Part shown: one piece after another, positions 1-9,130 of the stretch
Numbering within the stretch: the first letter of the stretch is position 1
Layout of the letters: each line of letters starts with the position of its first letter
Assembly (NCBI GenBank): GCA_037693485.1
Contig: CM075346.1
Span: 44,376,001 to 44,440,000 of the forward strand
Reading direction: 5' to 3'
DNA from: Kitagawia praeruptora
Lineage: Eukaryota; Streptophyta; Magnoliopsida; Apiales; Apiaceae
Length of the DNA: 64,000 bases
The notes under the pieces: model-generated
Told to the model about the DNA's origin: nothing
The model's database searches: none
What the model saw: only the letters and a program-made list of their open reading frames with translations
Made by a program: the position numbers and the translations under genes

Positions 1-71
1 GGGATTGACGATGATCAGTCGCCACATCCGAGTCCAATAATCCGCGGGTCTTCTCTACCAGTAGAAGGATA

Positions 72-155
72 GAAACTACATCCGTAACTATCCCCGAGTG
101 AAAATTACATCCGTAATCACCCTCGATGAAAACTACACCCGTAATCATCCTTCGG
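72..155. repeat. 28-bp tandem triplet in Tekay LTR
   Basis: Three consecutive 28-bp units start at 72, 100 and 128. Each begins gaaa and has a core ayccgtaa, with a few substitutions between units. The same triplet is present in the partner LTR near 9991-10074 and, inverted, in the related LTR at about 19805-19895. It may be a promoter or enhancer repeat; this is inference. Confidence 0.8.
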
Positions 156-216
156 CAACACCTGGGCCGGAATAATAAGTGATGGACCGCCTGGCTCACG
201 GCCGCTTACACATCCC

Positions 217-240
217 GGGAATCGTTCGTCAACGGTTCCC
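217..240. repeat. GC-rich hairpin in Tekay LTR
   Basis: 10-bp arms gggaatcgtt / aacggttccc with a 4-base loop; one position is mismatched (G-U in one transcript sense). It recurs at 10135-10158 and, as a perfect 10-bp hairpin, at 19715-19738 in the opposite-strand LTR, so it is conserved across related LTRs. Confidence 0.6.
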
Positions 241-2705
241 ACACCTGCCAGAGTCCCTTTTTATTTTTCTTTTAAAAACTTGATTTTGATTGAAAATAGA
301 GTAGTTGTGGTTCGACATCAGTCGACCGATAATTCTTGAAATCATACAAGAAGCAGAACCTGACCGGGGGTTTTCAAAAATGTTTTGAGTTCGAAAAAGT
401 TCGAGTTTGAAGGTACTAAAGGTATCTTGGATTAGCTTTGTCTTTAAAATAATGAACAATAATTAATAAATGATATTTTAAGATTTAATATTAATAATTA
501 ATAAAATAATTATTTAATTAAATAAACTTTTAATCCAAGATATGTAATTTGAGTATTTACGAAGATATAAAGTAATTATTTGAGTATACGATACTTCCCG
601 AATGACCCTTCGGGTTTTCGCAATCTAGATACGATATAATAATATACCGCTCCCCGGTCAATAGATATACACGGACCGCTACGACCTCTATTGCTAGAGT
701 CGTTGTCCGAAGAAAACATTTTAATCTAAGTTCAAGGGGTACAAGCATATATGTACTTATACAATCTCAATTGCATCAATACTTCGATAAACATAGCATT
801 TGATATAATTGAAAACTACAAACACAACAGTGAAAGTCCTTGTATATGTATAAGTTTTGAAAAGTAAACTTGCCTTGGTTTGGTTGGGGTGGTCGAGCGT
901 GCGGAGTGGAACGATCTATACATAAGCAATAACCGATCGTTAGTATCTTAACAATATATCTTTAATTACGGGGTTTTAGGGGGGTACGAAATTAACTTAA
1001 TGACTTCGTCTTATGACACTCTAGCCCCTCTATAGGTCCATGTCATCACTCGATTACGCTCGTCACTTATTCGACTTAATTTAGTTACCACGTTCGAACC
1101 ATAACCATTACTCCTAGAATTATGCTCCACTAACGACTTTTTCCCTTGCGCGAAATTTACTCTAGCATTTTTATAAAATTCAAAAATTCGTATTTTAATC
1201 CAATTCTTTTTGGGTAGCCTTCACCACTGTATTTCCTAGCTTCTCTAATTTTTCCATGATCCCACATAAATTTTTAGGGGTTTAAACAAGGCTCACAAGG
1301 GGGTCACTTAGTGCAGTCCATAGTCCAGAAACACAATTCACTCCTCCGGCCATAACTTAAAATCTACACATCACCTAGCCATGAACCTTACATTTCCAGA
1401 AACTACATTCAATTATCTTTCCAACAATATAAGGTAGGACATCAGGGGACAACATTTGGGGGTTCAAAACCGTGTCACAATACAGGTCATTGCTCCTGGA
1501 AAAACTCAGCATGAACATACCACTTAGATCAATCATTTTTCACAATTCCACCATACAACCAACACTTAATACACTCAAATCATGGTTCATAACACTCATG
1601 GTGATATATATACTATCCATAGTCATAAAAGTCATAATCTTAACATCAAAATTCAAGATCCATGCTATCCAATGCATATATAACCAAGATTAGCTCATAA
1701 ATACATGGATCTACTACCAATCATTATAAATACTACATAACCAAGAGGGTTTGTGGTTTTATACCTTCTTGAGCTCCTAGTGGCCTTGGGTAAGCCTTTC
1801 ACAACTCAACAACACCTTAGATGGTCTCCTACAACACTTATAATGCAAGATCTAAAGGAAGAACAAACTTGGTTACTATTCATCCAAACTTTAACAATTT
1901 ATAACTTGAAATTGGATGGATGAAATGGAGTGAAATTGCTAGCATACCTTGTCTAGATGATGTAGATGACCTAGGAATTATGTTATGATTTATGAGTGAT
2001 GAAAGAGGGAGGAGAAGAATTTTTCTTCTCCACTTTTGTGCTTGGCCGAGAGCTCCTTGTTCAAGGGGGGGGGGGAGAGTTTGATTTTTTTGTGTTTGTG
2101 TGGTTGGGTGATTAAGTGAATTGATTGGGTGATATGTATTATTGTGTGTATAAGCATGGTACAACATAGGTATGGCTAGTAGTACTTGTTGTCTCCTCCT
2201 TTTTGAAAAGCAAGTAACTAGGTACTATTCATCTTCCAATGGCTAACTAGTTTGCTTGGTTTCCAACTACTTGGTTGCATGGGCTTGCATGCAATACTAC
2301 TCCTTGTAATATTATTCTTCCACCAATGCTTATTATTTAATCCTTAATTCGTATCGTATCTTAATTAATCTCTCGTAATAATATTTTGTCGCGTAGAGAT
2401 TTCCCCTATAATTCCTTAAGTACTAATTGTGTAAATTCCTCTAATGTCCATAATTCCTTGTCATAATCCTTGATAAATCTTTTAACACTCTAATCATTCT
2501 CAAATCCCAAGTTTTATAAATCTCACTAACAATAAGACTCTTGCCTTCACAATCTCCCTTTTTATCTTACATAGTGAATTCAACAACACAGTTTCTCAGA
2601 CAATCAATTCTATTAATCAACAGGGATGACCAGAAAGGTTCCATATTGACATTGCCACAAGATATTAAATAAAATAAAATATTACCAAAAATTAGGGTTC
2701 TTACA

Positions 2706-2718
2706 GCCTCCCCTCCTT
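2706..2718 (-). other. Polypurine tract of the Tekay element
   Basis: On the minus strand the purine run AAGGAGGGGAGGC ends exactly where the 3' LTR begins with TGTAAG. This is the expected plus-strand primer site. An almost identical arrangement recurs at 56750 in the older Tekay copy. Confidence 0.88.
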
Positions 2719-2738
2719 AAAAGGATTCCGTCCCGGAA

Positions 2739-4115
2739 TCAGGTTGAAAACAGTTGGGGGTGCTTTTCACGCATTGCGCTTTCTAGTTCCCATGTTGATT
2801 CTTCGACATTCTGGTTCCTCCACAAGACTCTCACTAGTTTGACAACCTTGTTCCTCAGCACCTGTTCTTTTCTATCCATAATTTCTACGGGTTGTTCCAC
2901 ATATGTTAAGTCGGGTTGCAGATCCACTTGATCATGTTCTATCACATGTCGGAAGTCGGTATGATAAGGTCGTAGCATGGACACATGGAACACATTATGT
3001 ACTTGCTGTAAGCTCGGAGGTAAAGCCAATTCATAGGCTAACTTTCCAACTCGTTTCAAGATCTCAAAAGGTCCAATAAATCTCGGGCTTAGTTTCCCTT
3101 TCTTACCAAATCTCATCAATCCCTTCCACGGTGATACTTTTAACATCACAAACTCTCCTACCTCATATTCTTTATCCTTGCGGGACTGGTCCGCATACTT
3201 CTTCTGTCTGTCTTGGGCCGCTACCAGCCGTCCTCTTATGAGTTCGATGGTTTCTCTTGTCTGTTGGACCAGCTCAGGCCCTAAAATCTTCCGTTCTCCT
3301 ACCTCTTCCCAACACAAAGGAGACCGACATCTTCGTCCGTACAAAGCTTCATATGGGGGCATGCCTATACTCGCATGGTAACTGTTGTTGTAGGAAAATT
3401 CGATCAACGGCAAGTGGTCGTCCCAACTTCCCTTGAAATCTATGGCACACACTCTCAACATGTCCTCGATGGTCTGGATGGTTCTCTCGCTCTGTCCGTC
3501 TGTTTGGGGATGGTATGCAGTACTCATGTTTAACTTGGTCCCCACACAATCCTGAAAACTCCTCCAGAACCTGGAGTTGAATCTTGGGTCTCTATCTGAT
3601 ACAATGCTCACAGGAACCCCATGCCTAACCACAATCTCCTTTAAGTAGATATCCACCAGCTTGTCGACGGTGTATCTCTCGTTGATTGGAAGAAAATGTG
3701 CTGACTTGGTCAATCTATCAATAATTACCCAAATGGTGTCATGATTAGTCTTGGTCCTTGGTATTCCGACCACAAAGTCCATCGCAATCTGTTCCCACTT
3801 CCACTCGGGTATTTCTAAGGGTTGCAACAATCCACTGGGCCTCTGGTGTTCGGCCTTCACTCTCTGACATGTCAAGCATTTACTTACCCACTCTGCTACG
3901 TCATTCTTCATATTTGGCCACCAATAATACTCTTTCAAATCCCTATACATCTTGGTGCCTCCAGGGTGAATCGAATACCTTGAACTATGAGCCTCTTGCA
4001 AAATCTCGTCTTTTAATTCTTGAACGTTCGGGATCCATATCCTAGATGCGTACCTCATAATTCCATTCCCGTCCTTCTCACACCTAATTTCTTCGCTAGT
4101 CAAAATTTTCTCCAT
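2739..4115 (-). CDS. Tekay integrase with C-terminal chromodomain (part of interrupted pol)
   Basis: 458-residue open segment. Near the N-terminus is the zinc-binding HHCC module (H43, H50, C80, C83). The catalytic triad follows: D113 in MDF, D174 in SDRDPRF, E210 in TDGQSER. The C-terminal ~70 residues (ending ...WRNQNVEESTWELE...) form a chromodomain of the chromovirus type, which in this family directs integration to marked chromatin. It lies in the same reading frame as the RT segment upstream and is separated from it by one TAA at 4131-4133, so the ATG at 4113-4115 is probably just an internal Met after that stop. No frameshift is visible inside the segment. Integrase function is well supported; whether this copy is expressed is unknown. 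Confidence 0.93.
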   Translation of the reverse strand: MEKILTSEEIRCEKDGNGIMRYASRIWIPNVQELKDEILQEAHSSRYSIHPGGTKMYRDLKEYYWWPNMKNDVAEWVSKCLTCQRVKAEHQRPSGLLQPLEIPEWKWEQIAMDFVVGIPRTKTNHDTIWVIIDRLTKSAHFLPINERYTVDKLVDIYLKEIVVRHGVPVSIVSDRDPRFNSRFWRSFQDCVGTKLNMSTAYHPQTDGQSERTIQTIEDMLRVCAIDFKGSWDDHLPLIEFSYNNSYHASIGMPPYEALYGRRCRSPLCWEEVGERKILGPELVQQTRETIELIRGRLVAAQDRQKKYADQSRKDKEYEVGEFVMLKVSPWKGLMRFGKKGKLSPRFIGPFEILKRVGKLAYELALPPSLQQVHNVFHVSMLRPYHTDFRHVIEHDQVDLQPDLTYVEQPVEIMDRKEQVLRNKVVKLVRVLWRNQNVEESTWELESAMREKHPQLFST

Positions 4116-4130
4116 CGAATTCTTTTCTTC

Positions 4131-6470
4131 TTATATCTTCTTTTCCTGGCATAACTTAATCTTTTCCAATAGCGGTGGTTGGACCTTTATTTCCATTAGA
4201 CTCTCTTGGCCAATTCCTGGTAACCTCACCTCAATCTCCAGCCTCTCGAGGTCCTTGATCAATTCGTCCACTGACGTTATCATCTTAAGCTTCTCCTTTC
4301 GGCTAAGTGCATCGGCCACCACGTTGGCCTTCCCTGGGTGATAATGAATCTCACAATCATAGTCCTTGATTAGCTCTAACCATCTCCGCTGCCTCATGTT
4401 TAACTCTTTCTGAGTGAATATGTACTTTAAGCTCTTGTGATCCATGTAGATTTCACACCTTTCTCCGTAAAGATAATGTCTCCAGATCTTCAAAGCGAAA
4501 ACTATCGCTGCTAGTTCCAAATCTTGGGTGGGGTATCTTATCTCATATTCCTTAAGTTGTCTGGACGCATACGCAATCACCTTACCGTGCTGCATAAGCA
4601 CACACCCTAAACCTTTATGGGATGCGTCGCTATAAATCACAAAATCTCCCTTATCATCGGGTAAGGCTAGTACTGGTGCTGTCACCAACTTCTTTTTCAA
4701 TTCTTGAAAGCTCTCTTCGCACTTCTCAGTCCACACAAACTTCTCGGTCTTGCGAGTTAGCCGGGTCAAAGGGGCTGCTATCTTGGCAAAGTCTTGGACA
4801 AACCTCCTATAGTAGCCAGCCAATCCTATGAAACTTCTCACCTCTGTCGGAGTGGTTGGTCTCTCCCAATTTGATACAGCCTCTATTTTGGCTGGGTCCA
4901 CTAGAATGCCTTGTTCGCTAATCACATGCCCCAAAAACTGAACTTCCTTCAACCAAAATTCACACTTCGAGAACTTAGCGTACAACTTTTCTTCTCTTAA
5001 CGCTCCCAATACAATCCTCAAGTGCTCTGCATGTTCCTCTTTCGTCTTGGAATAAATCAAGATGTCATCGATAAAGACTATAACACACTTGTCTAAGTAC
5101 TTTTTGAAGACTCGATTCATTGAGTCCATGAAAGTTGCGGGTGCATTAGTTAACCCAAATGACATTACTAAAAACTCATAGTGTCCGTACCGGGTGCGAA
5201 AGGCCGTCTTTGGTATATCTTCTGGCTTAATCCTTAACTGGTGGTACCCGGTTCTCAAATCGATCTTGGAAAAATAAACCGCGTCCTTTAGTTGGTCGAA
5301 CAGGTCATCTATTCTGGGCAAAGGATACTTATTCTTTATGGTCACCTTATTCAACTCCCTGTAGTCTATGCATAATCTCATACTTCCATCCTTCTTTTTC
5401 ACGAATAGCACCGGGGCTCCCCACGGTGACACACTAGGTCTTATCATTCCTTTATCCAACAACTCTTGTAATTGGGTGGCCAACTCTTTCATCTCCACTG
5501 GGGCTAGCCTATATGGGGCCTTTGATATTGGGGCCGTGCCCGGAACTAAATCTATAGCGAACTCGATGTCTCTATCAGGTGGTAGTCCTGGAAGATCATC
5601 CGAAAATACGTCCGCGAACTCATTAACGACTGGGATTTCCTGTAGGTTTGGCGCCTCCTTCTTGGTATCCTTTACATAGGCTAAATAGGCTTCGCATCCT
5701 TTACGTAACAGCCTTTTAGCTTGAATCATAGTCAGAAACTTTTGGGTTTGTCGTTTTCCACTAAACACTACTTCCTCATCCCCTGGCAGTCTTAAACTCA
5801 CTTTCTTCTTCACACAATCAATCTGAGCTCCATGGGTTGTCAACCAATCCATACCTATTATTACGTCAAACTCTCCTAATTTAAAAGGTATTAAATCTAC
5901 CCGAAAGTGTCGCCCTTCTATTTCTAGGTCACAACCTGGGCATACTCGGTTAACAGGAATAATTTCATGGTTTGCTATCTCTACTTGCAGTCTGTCTCTC
6001 AGTGGTTCAGTCTTAAGGCCTAACTGACTTACAAAATCTAGAGATATGAAAGACTTGGTAGCTCCCGAATCAAATAAAACATTCGCATTAACTGAGTTGA
6101 GTAGTAGGGTACCTGCGATCACATCCGTGTTCCTCACGACATCTTGCACAGTCATGTTAAAAGTTCTTGCAGTAGGGGCCCTGTTAGAAGTAGTTCCACT
6201 CACTCTTGATGCAGCTGGCCCAGAGGACATACATTCCCTCATTCGGTGCCCTGGTTTCTCACACTTGAAGCAATTACCTCCGGCACTGGTGTTGTTACTA
6301 GTTCCTCGACAGGTGTTAGCATAATGTCCCGTCAGCCCACACTTGAAGCACTTTACATCTTGCAGGTTACACACGCCCGCATGTTTCCTTCCACATTTAT
6401 TGCATTCCGGGAGTGGGGCTCGGGGTGGGGTAGAGTACGATGATCCCTGAGGTCGGCCGCCCTGGCCCAC
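4131..6470 (-). CDS. Tekay zinc-knuckle, protease, reverse transcriptase and RNase H segment
   Basis: 779-residue open segment in frame with gag upstream and integrase downstream. Three cysteine clusters come first: a shorter C-X2-C...C at 23-34, then classic CCHC knuckles at 41-54 and 67-80. The aspartic protease motif DSG is at 134-136 and MDWL near 207. RT has the IDYRELN and PLPRID motifs and the active-site FIDD at 466-469. RNase H starts near YSDAS (about residue 620), followed by the ALSRK end. It follows an in-frame TAG at 6474-6476 that splits it from gag, and ends at a TAA just before integrase. The first codon is GTG right after the TAG, so this is not an independent gene but a slice of gag-pol. 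The stops are either inactivating mutations or, for the gag/pol TAG, conceivably a readthrough site. Confidence 0.93.
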   Translation of the reverse strand: MGQGGRPQGSSYSTPPRAPLPECNKCGRKHAGVCNLQDVKCFKCGLTGHYANTCRGTSNNTSAGGNCFKCEKPGHRMRECMSSGPAASRVSGTTSNRAPTARTFNMTVQDVVRNTDVIAGTLLLNSVNANVLFDSGATKSFISLDFVSQLGLKTEPLRDRLQVEIANHEIIPVNRVCPGCDLEIEGRHFRVDLIPFKLGEFDVIIGMDWLTTHGAQIDCVKKKVSLRLPGDEEVVFSGKRQTQKFLTMIQAKRLLRKGCEAYLAYVKDTKKEAPNLQEIPVVNEFADVFSDDLPGLPPDRDIEFAIDLVPGTAPISKAPYRLAPVEMKELATQLQELLDKGMIRPSVSPWGAPVLFVKKKDGSMRLCIDYRELNKVTIKNKYPLPRIDDLFDQLKDAVYFSKIDLRTGYHQLRIKPEDIPKTAFRTRYGHYEFLVMSFGLTNAPATFMDSMNRVFKKYLDKCVIVFIDDILIYSKTKEEHAEHLRIVLGALREEKLYAKFSKCEFWLKEVQFLGHVISEQGILVDPAKIEAVSNWERPTTPTEVRSFIGLAGYYRRFVQDFAKIAAPLTRLTRKTEKFVWTEKCEESFQELKKKLVTAPVLALPDDKGDFVIYSDASHKGLGCVLMQHGKVIAYASRQLKEYEIRYPTQDLELAAIVFALKIWRHYLYGERCEIYMDHKSLKYIFTQKELNMRQRRWLELIKDYDCEIHYHPGKANVVADALSRKEKLKMITSVDELIKDLERLEIEVRLPGIGQESLMEIKVQPPLLEKIKLCQEKKI

Positions 6471-6473
6471 ACT

Positions 6474-7431
6474 CTAACTTTCAGCTCTCTTGGTTCCAAA
6501 GTTTCCGCTGGGTTGGGACATTGTTCCTCGCTTAAATTTGCTCGGAAAGCTCCCTCCCGCAGAGTTTCCCTTTCGACTGTCAAACTTCCTCTTCTTTCCT
6601 TCCCTCTCCTTCTGCATCTGTTCACCTCCAGCCTCAACAATCGATGCTTTCTGTACCAGGGTGGCATAGTCTGTCAGCTCAAGAACCGCCACACGATTCT
6701 GAATCCATTGCTTTAGCCCCAATTGAAACCTTCGGGCCCTCTTCACCTCAGAGTTCACATATTCCGGCACAAACCTTGACAGCTCAGTAAATCTTGCCTC
6801 ATACTCGGCCACCGTCATGTTGCCTTGCTTTAGTTCCAAAAATTTCAGCTCCATTTGTGTTTCCATGAACCTAGGGAAATACTTTTCCAAGAAAAACTCG
6901 CTAAACCTCTCCCAGGTCACCACACCTCTTCCCTCCAAATTCTTTTTAGCTTCCCACCAGTAGTTTGCCTCACCCTTCAGCAGATAGGTGGCGAAAACAG
7001 TTTTCTGCTCTTCAGCGACTCCGAGTATCTCAAAAGATTTTTCCATTTCTTTCAGCCAGGCTCTTGCCTCGACTGGGTCCGCAGTTCCCTTAAACTCTGG
7101 GGGTTTCAGGGATTTGAAATTCCGAAAGGCATTGGCATTCGCATTGTTGGGTGGTGGCTGAACCGGGGGACGGTCCAAGTTCTGCCTGAGTAGGTCCATG
7201 AATCGCTCCATAGGGTCTCTCCTTGGGTTTTCCACCTCTAGGGTATCATCTTCAGCTTCCTCTTCATCATACTCAGAGTTATCAAACAAGTTATAGTCAC
7301 TACCTTCATCCTCGCTCAGGTTCTGATCCTCTCTCTCTCTCGGTTTTGGTGGCCTTCTGGCCCATGGTGGCTACCCTGGCCTTCAGAGTTGGCCGGGTGA
7401 GCTCGAGTGTTCATTCTTCTGGGTGGCATGA
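6474..7431 (-). pseudogene. Tekay gag (capsid), N-terminal frameshift
   Basis: The open gag frame covers 6474-7289 and extends upstream in frame to about 7325. It holds the retrotransposon gag core (EARAWLKEME..., YYLLKGEA-type, FLELKQG...MTVAEYEARF) and a basic C-terminus. A likely natural start is the ATG at 7431 (MPPRR-type), but that frame is out of register with the capsid frame. The two meet in a (CT)n/(GA)n microsatellite at about 7329-7341, where a change of one 2-bp unit would account for the shift. Gag would form the cytoplasmic particle that packages element RNA. The frame ends at an in-frame TAG before the zinc knuckles. Confidence 0.85.
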
Positions 7432-7459
7432 TTCTGATAATAAGACAAAAATGGGTTAG

Positions 7460-8191
7460 GGTTTTCAATTTATTTGACCGTATTTAGAGAAGTCAGGAAC
7501 GTATTGTTCCTCCTTATACTGGGTTAAAATTTCGAAACTCGCAGTGCCCTTATGATGGCGATAAACTGTAAAACCTTTTTAGGGAAAGTCGTTACGTGGT
7601 TCGAAAATATTTGTAGGAATTTCCAAAATTTCAAAACTTCGTAATCTGTAGAAATATTTTTAGAGTTTTAAATAAACTAAAACCGTTTTTTTTTTTTTTT
7701 GAAAGATTTATTTTAGAAAAATTGTAGGAACATTTTGGAAAATGTGGAGAACAATTTGAAATCGCATATCGTAAATTTGAAACAGCATGGTTGTATTTGT
7801 GGCTTGTAACAGTTGTATAATCACAGTTGTATATCAAAACGGTAGAGCATGGCATCGGAAAGTAAAGCAGTTGAGACAATATCAAGGAAACTGAAACTAA
7901 ATAAGTACGGTACAAGGGTTGTCACAAAGTTTGGATGTTAGAGCCAAATACATAGTTCCGATGTCGAAATCTAGCAAAAGTGGAACAAATACAAGTACAT
8001 AATCCGAATAGTCAGGGCTACACAAAAGTAGGGCTACATCCGTACATACTATCCGAAGTCACATCTACATATATGTAGGTCAGTCTACTCATCCACTGGT
8101 CAGAAAGGACGCCACTGCACAAGTCAACTATCCCGCAAAATCGACATACTAATGTCATCTGAACCTAGGGGACTGAGCTATCAGTAACACA
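7460..8191. other. Tekay untranslated spacer between extra ORF and gag
   Basis: About 730 bp without a supportable gene. It has a 14-T run near 7687 and is otherwise unremarkable internal element sequence. Confidence 0.6.
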
Positions 8192-8899
8192 TCACGGGGC
8201 CGCACCGCGACGGAGCAAGGTCCTCACTCGGGCAAATGCACGACGCACAACACGTCTAACATCCCTAGCCTGGATCACTCCGCCCCCGCGGATCCCTAAT
8301 CCGAGAACCCTCTCGCGACTCCTCCTCTCAATCCTGTGGAGTCGAGCTCTAGTCCTCCTAGCAACAGTAGTCCTCATCTCAGCCTGGATCCTTAAGCGCG
8401 CCTCGCGCTCCTCCACTATCACCCTCCTCGCCTCGTTAAGTCGGGCCTCCGCAGAAAGTAAGTCTCGGGTCAGGAACTGCACCACATAGGCGTGCTCGGC
8501 ACCCGATACTGGGGGTAGGTCCAGTGGTGGGGGTGGCATAACAGGGGCAGGAGTAGGAGCAGGGGTAGGGTCACGCTCCTCCTCGCTAGAAGTATCCTCC
8601 TCGGAGTCATCATCTGAAGAAGTGGGGCTCAATGACTGTGGAGAGGGTGGGGGTGACACAACACGGTCCTCACCGGATCGCACACTCTCCTCATCAGTGG
8701 CCACAGGGGAGGGGGTAACAGGCTCAGGCTCAACAAAGGGCTCCTCATCGGGATCCTCCTCCTCAGTGTCCTCTATCAGCTCAATCACAGGGTCGGTCTC
8801 AGAGTCAACATCAGTATCCTCAACAGGGTCCTCAGTCTCTCTCAGTAGTGCCTCATCATGCTCCCTCTCATAGGCCTCAGGGTCTGGTATCTCCTCCAT
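8192..8899 (-). CDS. Additional ORF upstream of gag in the Tekay element, unknown function
   Basis: 235-residue ORF with an ATG start at 8899, lying between the PBS and gag on the same strand. Residues ~1-110 are strongly acidic (runs of E, D, S and T). ~110-130 are rich in Pro and Ala (PTPAPTPAP). ~135-185 look helical and coiled-coil-prone (LLSAEARLNEARRVIVEE). The C-terminus (~175-235) is very arginine-rich (RRTRARLHRIERRSRER, RRVVRRAFARVR), a plausible nucleic-acid-binding or nuclear-localisation tail. I see no zinc finger, membrane segment or catalytic motif. Extra ORFs before gag are known in some plant gypsy lineages such as Ogre, but I do not recognise this protein. Composition is skewed, yet the length, start and position argue that it is real. 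Confidence 0.6.
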   Translation of the reverse strand: MEEIPDPEAYEREHDEALLRETEDPVEDTDVDSETDPVIELIEDTEEEDPDEEPFVEPEPVTPSPVATDEESVRSGEDRVVSPPPSPQSLSPTSSDDDSEEDTSSEEERDPTPAPTPAPVMPPPPLDLPPVSGAEHAYVVQFLTRDLLSAEARLNEARRVIVEEREARLRIQAEMRTTVARRTRARLHRIERRSRERVLGLGIRGGGVIQARDVRRVVRRAFARVRTLLRRGAAP

Positions 8900-9114
8900 C
8901 TACACAAGGGAAATAAGCTAGGTTACTAACCAAAAAGAAGGGTTTAAGGAGTAGTTCCCTCACGGGCCTTAGAAGTCAGGGCTATATCCGATAACCCGAC
9001 TGTGAACTCGATGAGAGCTCTAGGTATTAATGGGATTATTATTATTGTTATTATTATTCGTATCATTACGGTTGCTTCCCTAAGTTACTATCGTTTCTGA
9101 GAACTGTAACCTTC

Positions 9115-9126
9115 TCTCTGATACCA
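9115..9126 (-). other. Primer binding site, initiator Met tRNA (Tekay)
   Basis: Minus-strand sequence TGGTATCAGAG lies 4 bases from the inner end of the 5' LTR (…CGCCACA). It is complementary to the 3' end of initiator tRNA-Met, the usual primer for this lineage. Confidence 0.88.
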
Positions 9127-9130
9127 TTTC

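Larger units (their letters stand above)
1..2705 (-). repeat. Tekay 3' LTR (truncated by window edge)
   Basis: This stretch is repeated almost base for base at about 9920-11535 plus 16749-17826. Its 5' terminus on the minus strand is TGTAAGAACC (+ strand ...ttcttaca at 2705), directly next to the polypurine tract. The last ~790 bp of this LTR lie left of the window, judging from the other copy. Visible differences from the partner LTR include a longer G run near 2067, an 8-bp-scale indel near 258 and scattered single-base changes. Short ORFs inside it (for example 229-459 and 557-748) also occur in the other LTR copy and are not supported as genes. Confidence 0.93.

Noticed and set aside
229..748. 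Two short minus-strand ORFs (76 and 63 codons) repeated at 10147-10660
   Set aside because: They recur only because they lie in both copies of the Tekay LTR. There is no start context, domain or codon signal.
8622..8873. Plus-strand Ser/Gly-rich ORF
   Set aside because: It is the antisense of the acidic region of the 8192-8899 ORF; low complexity.
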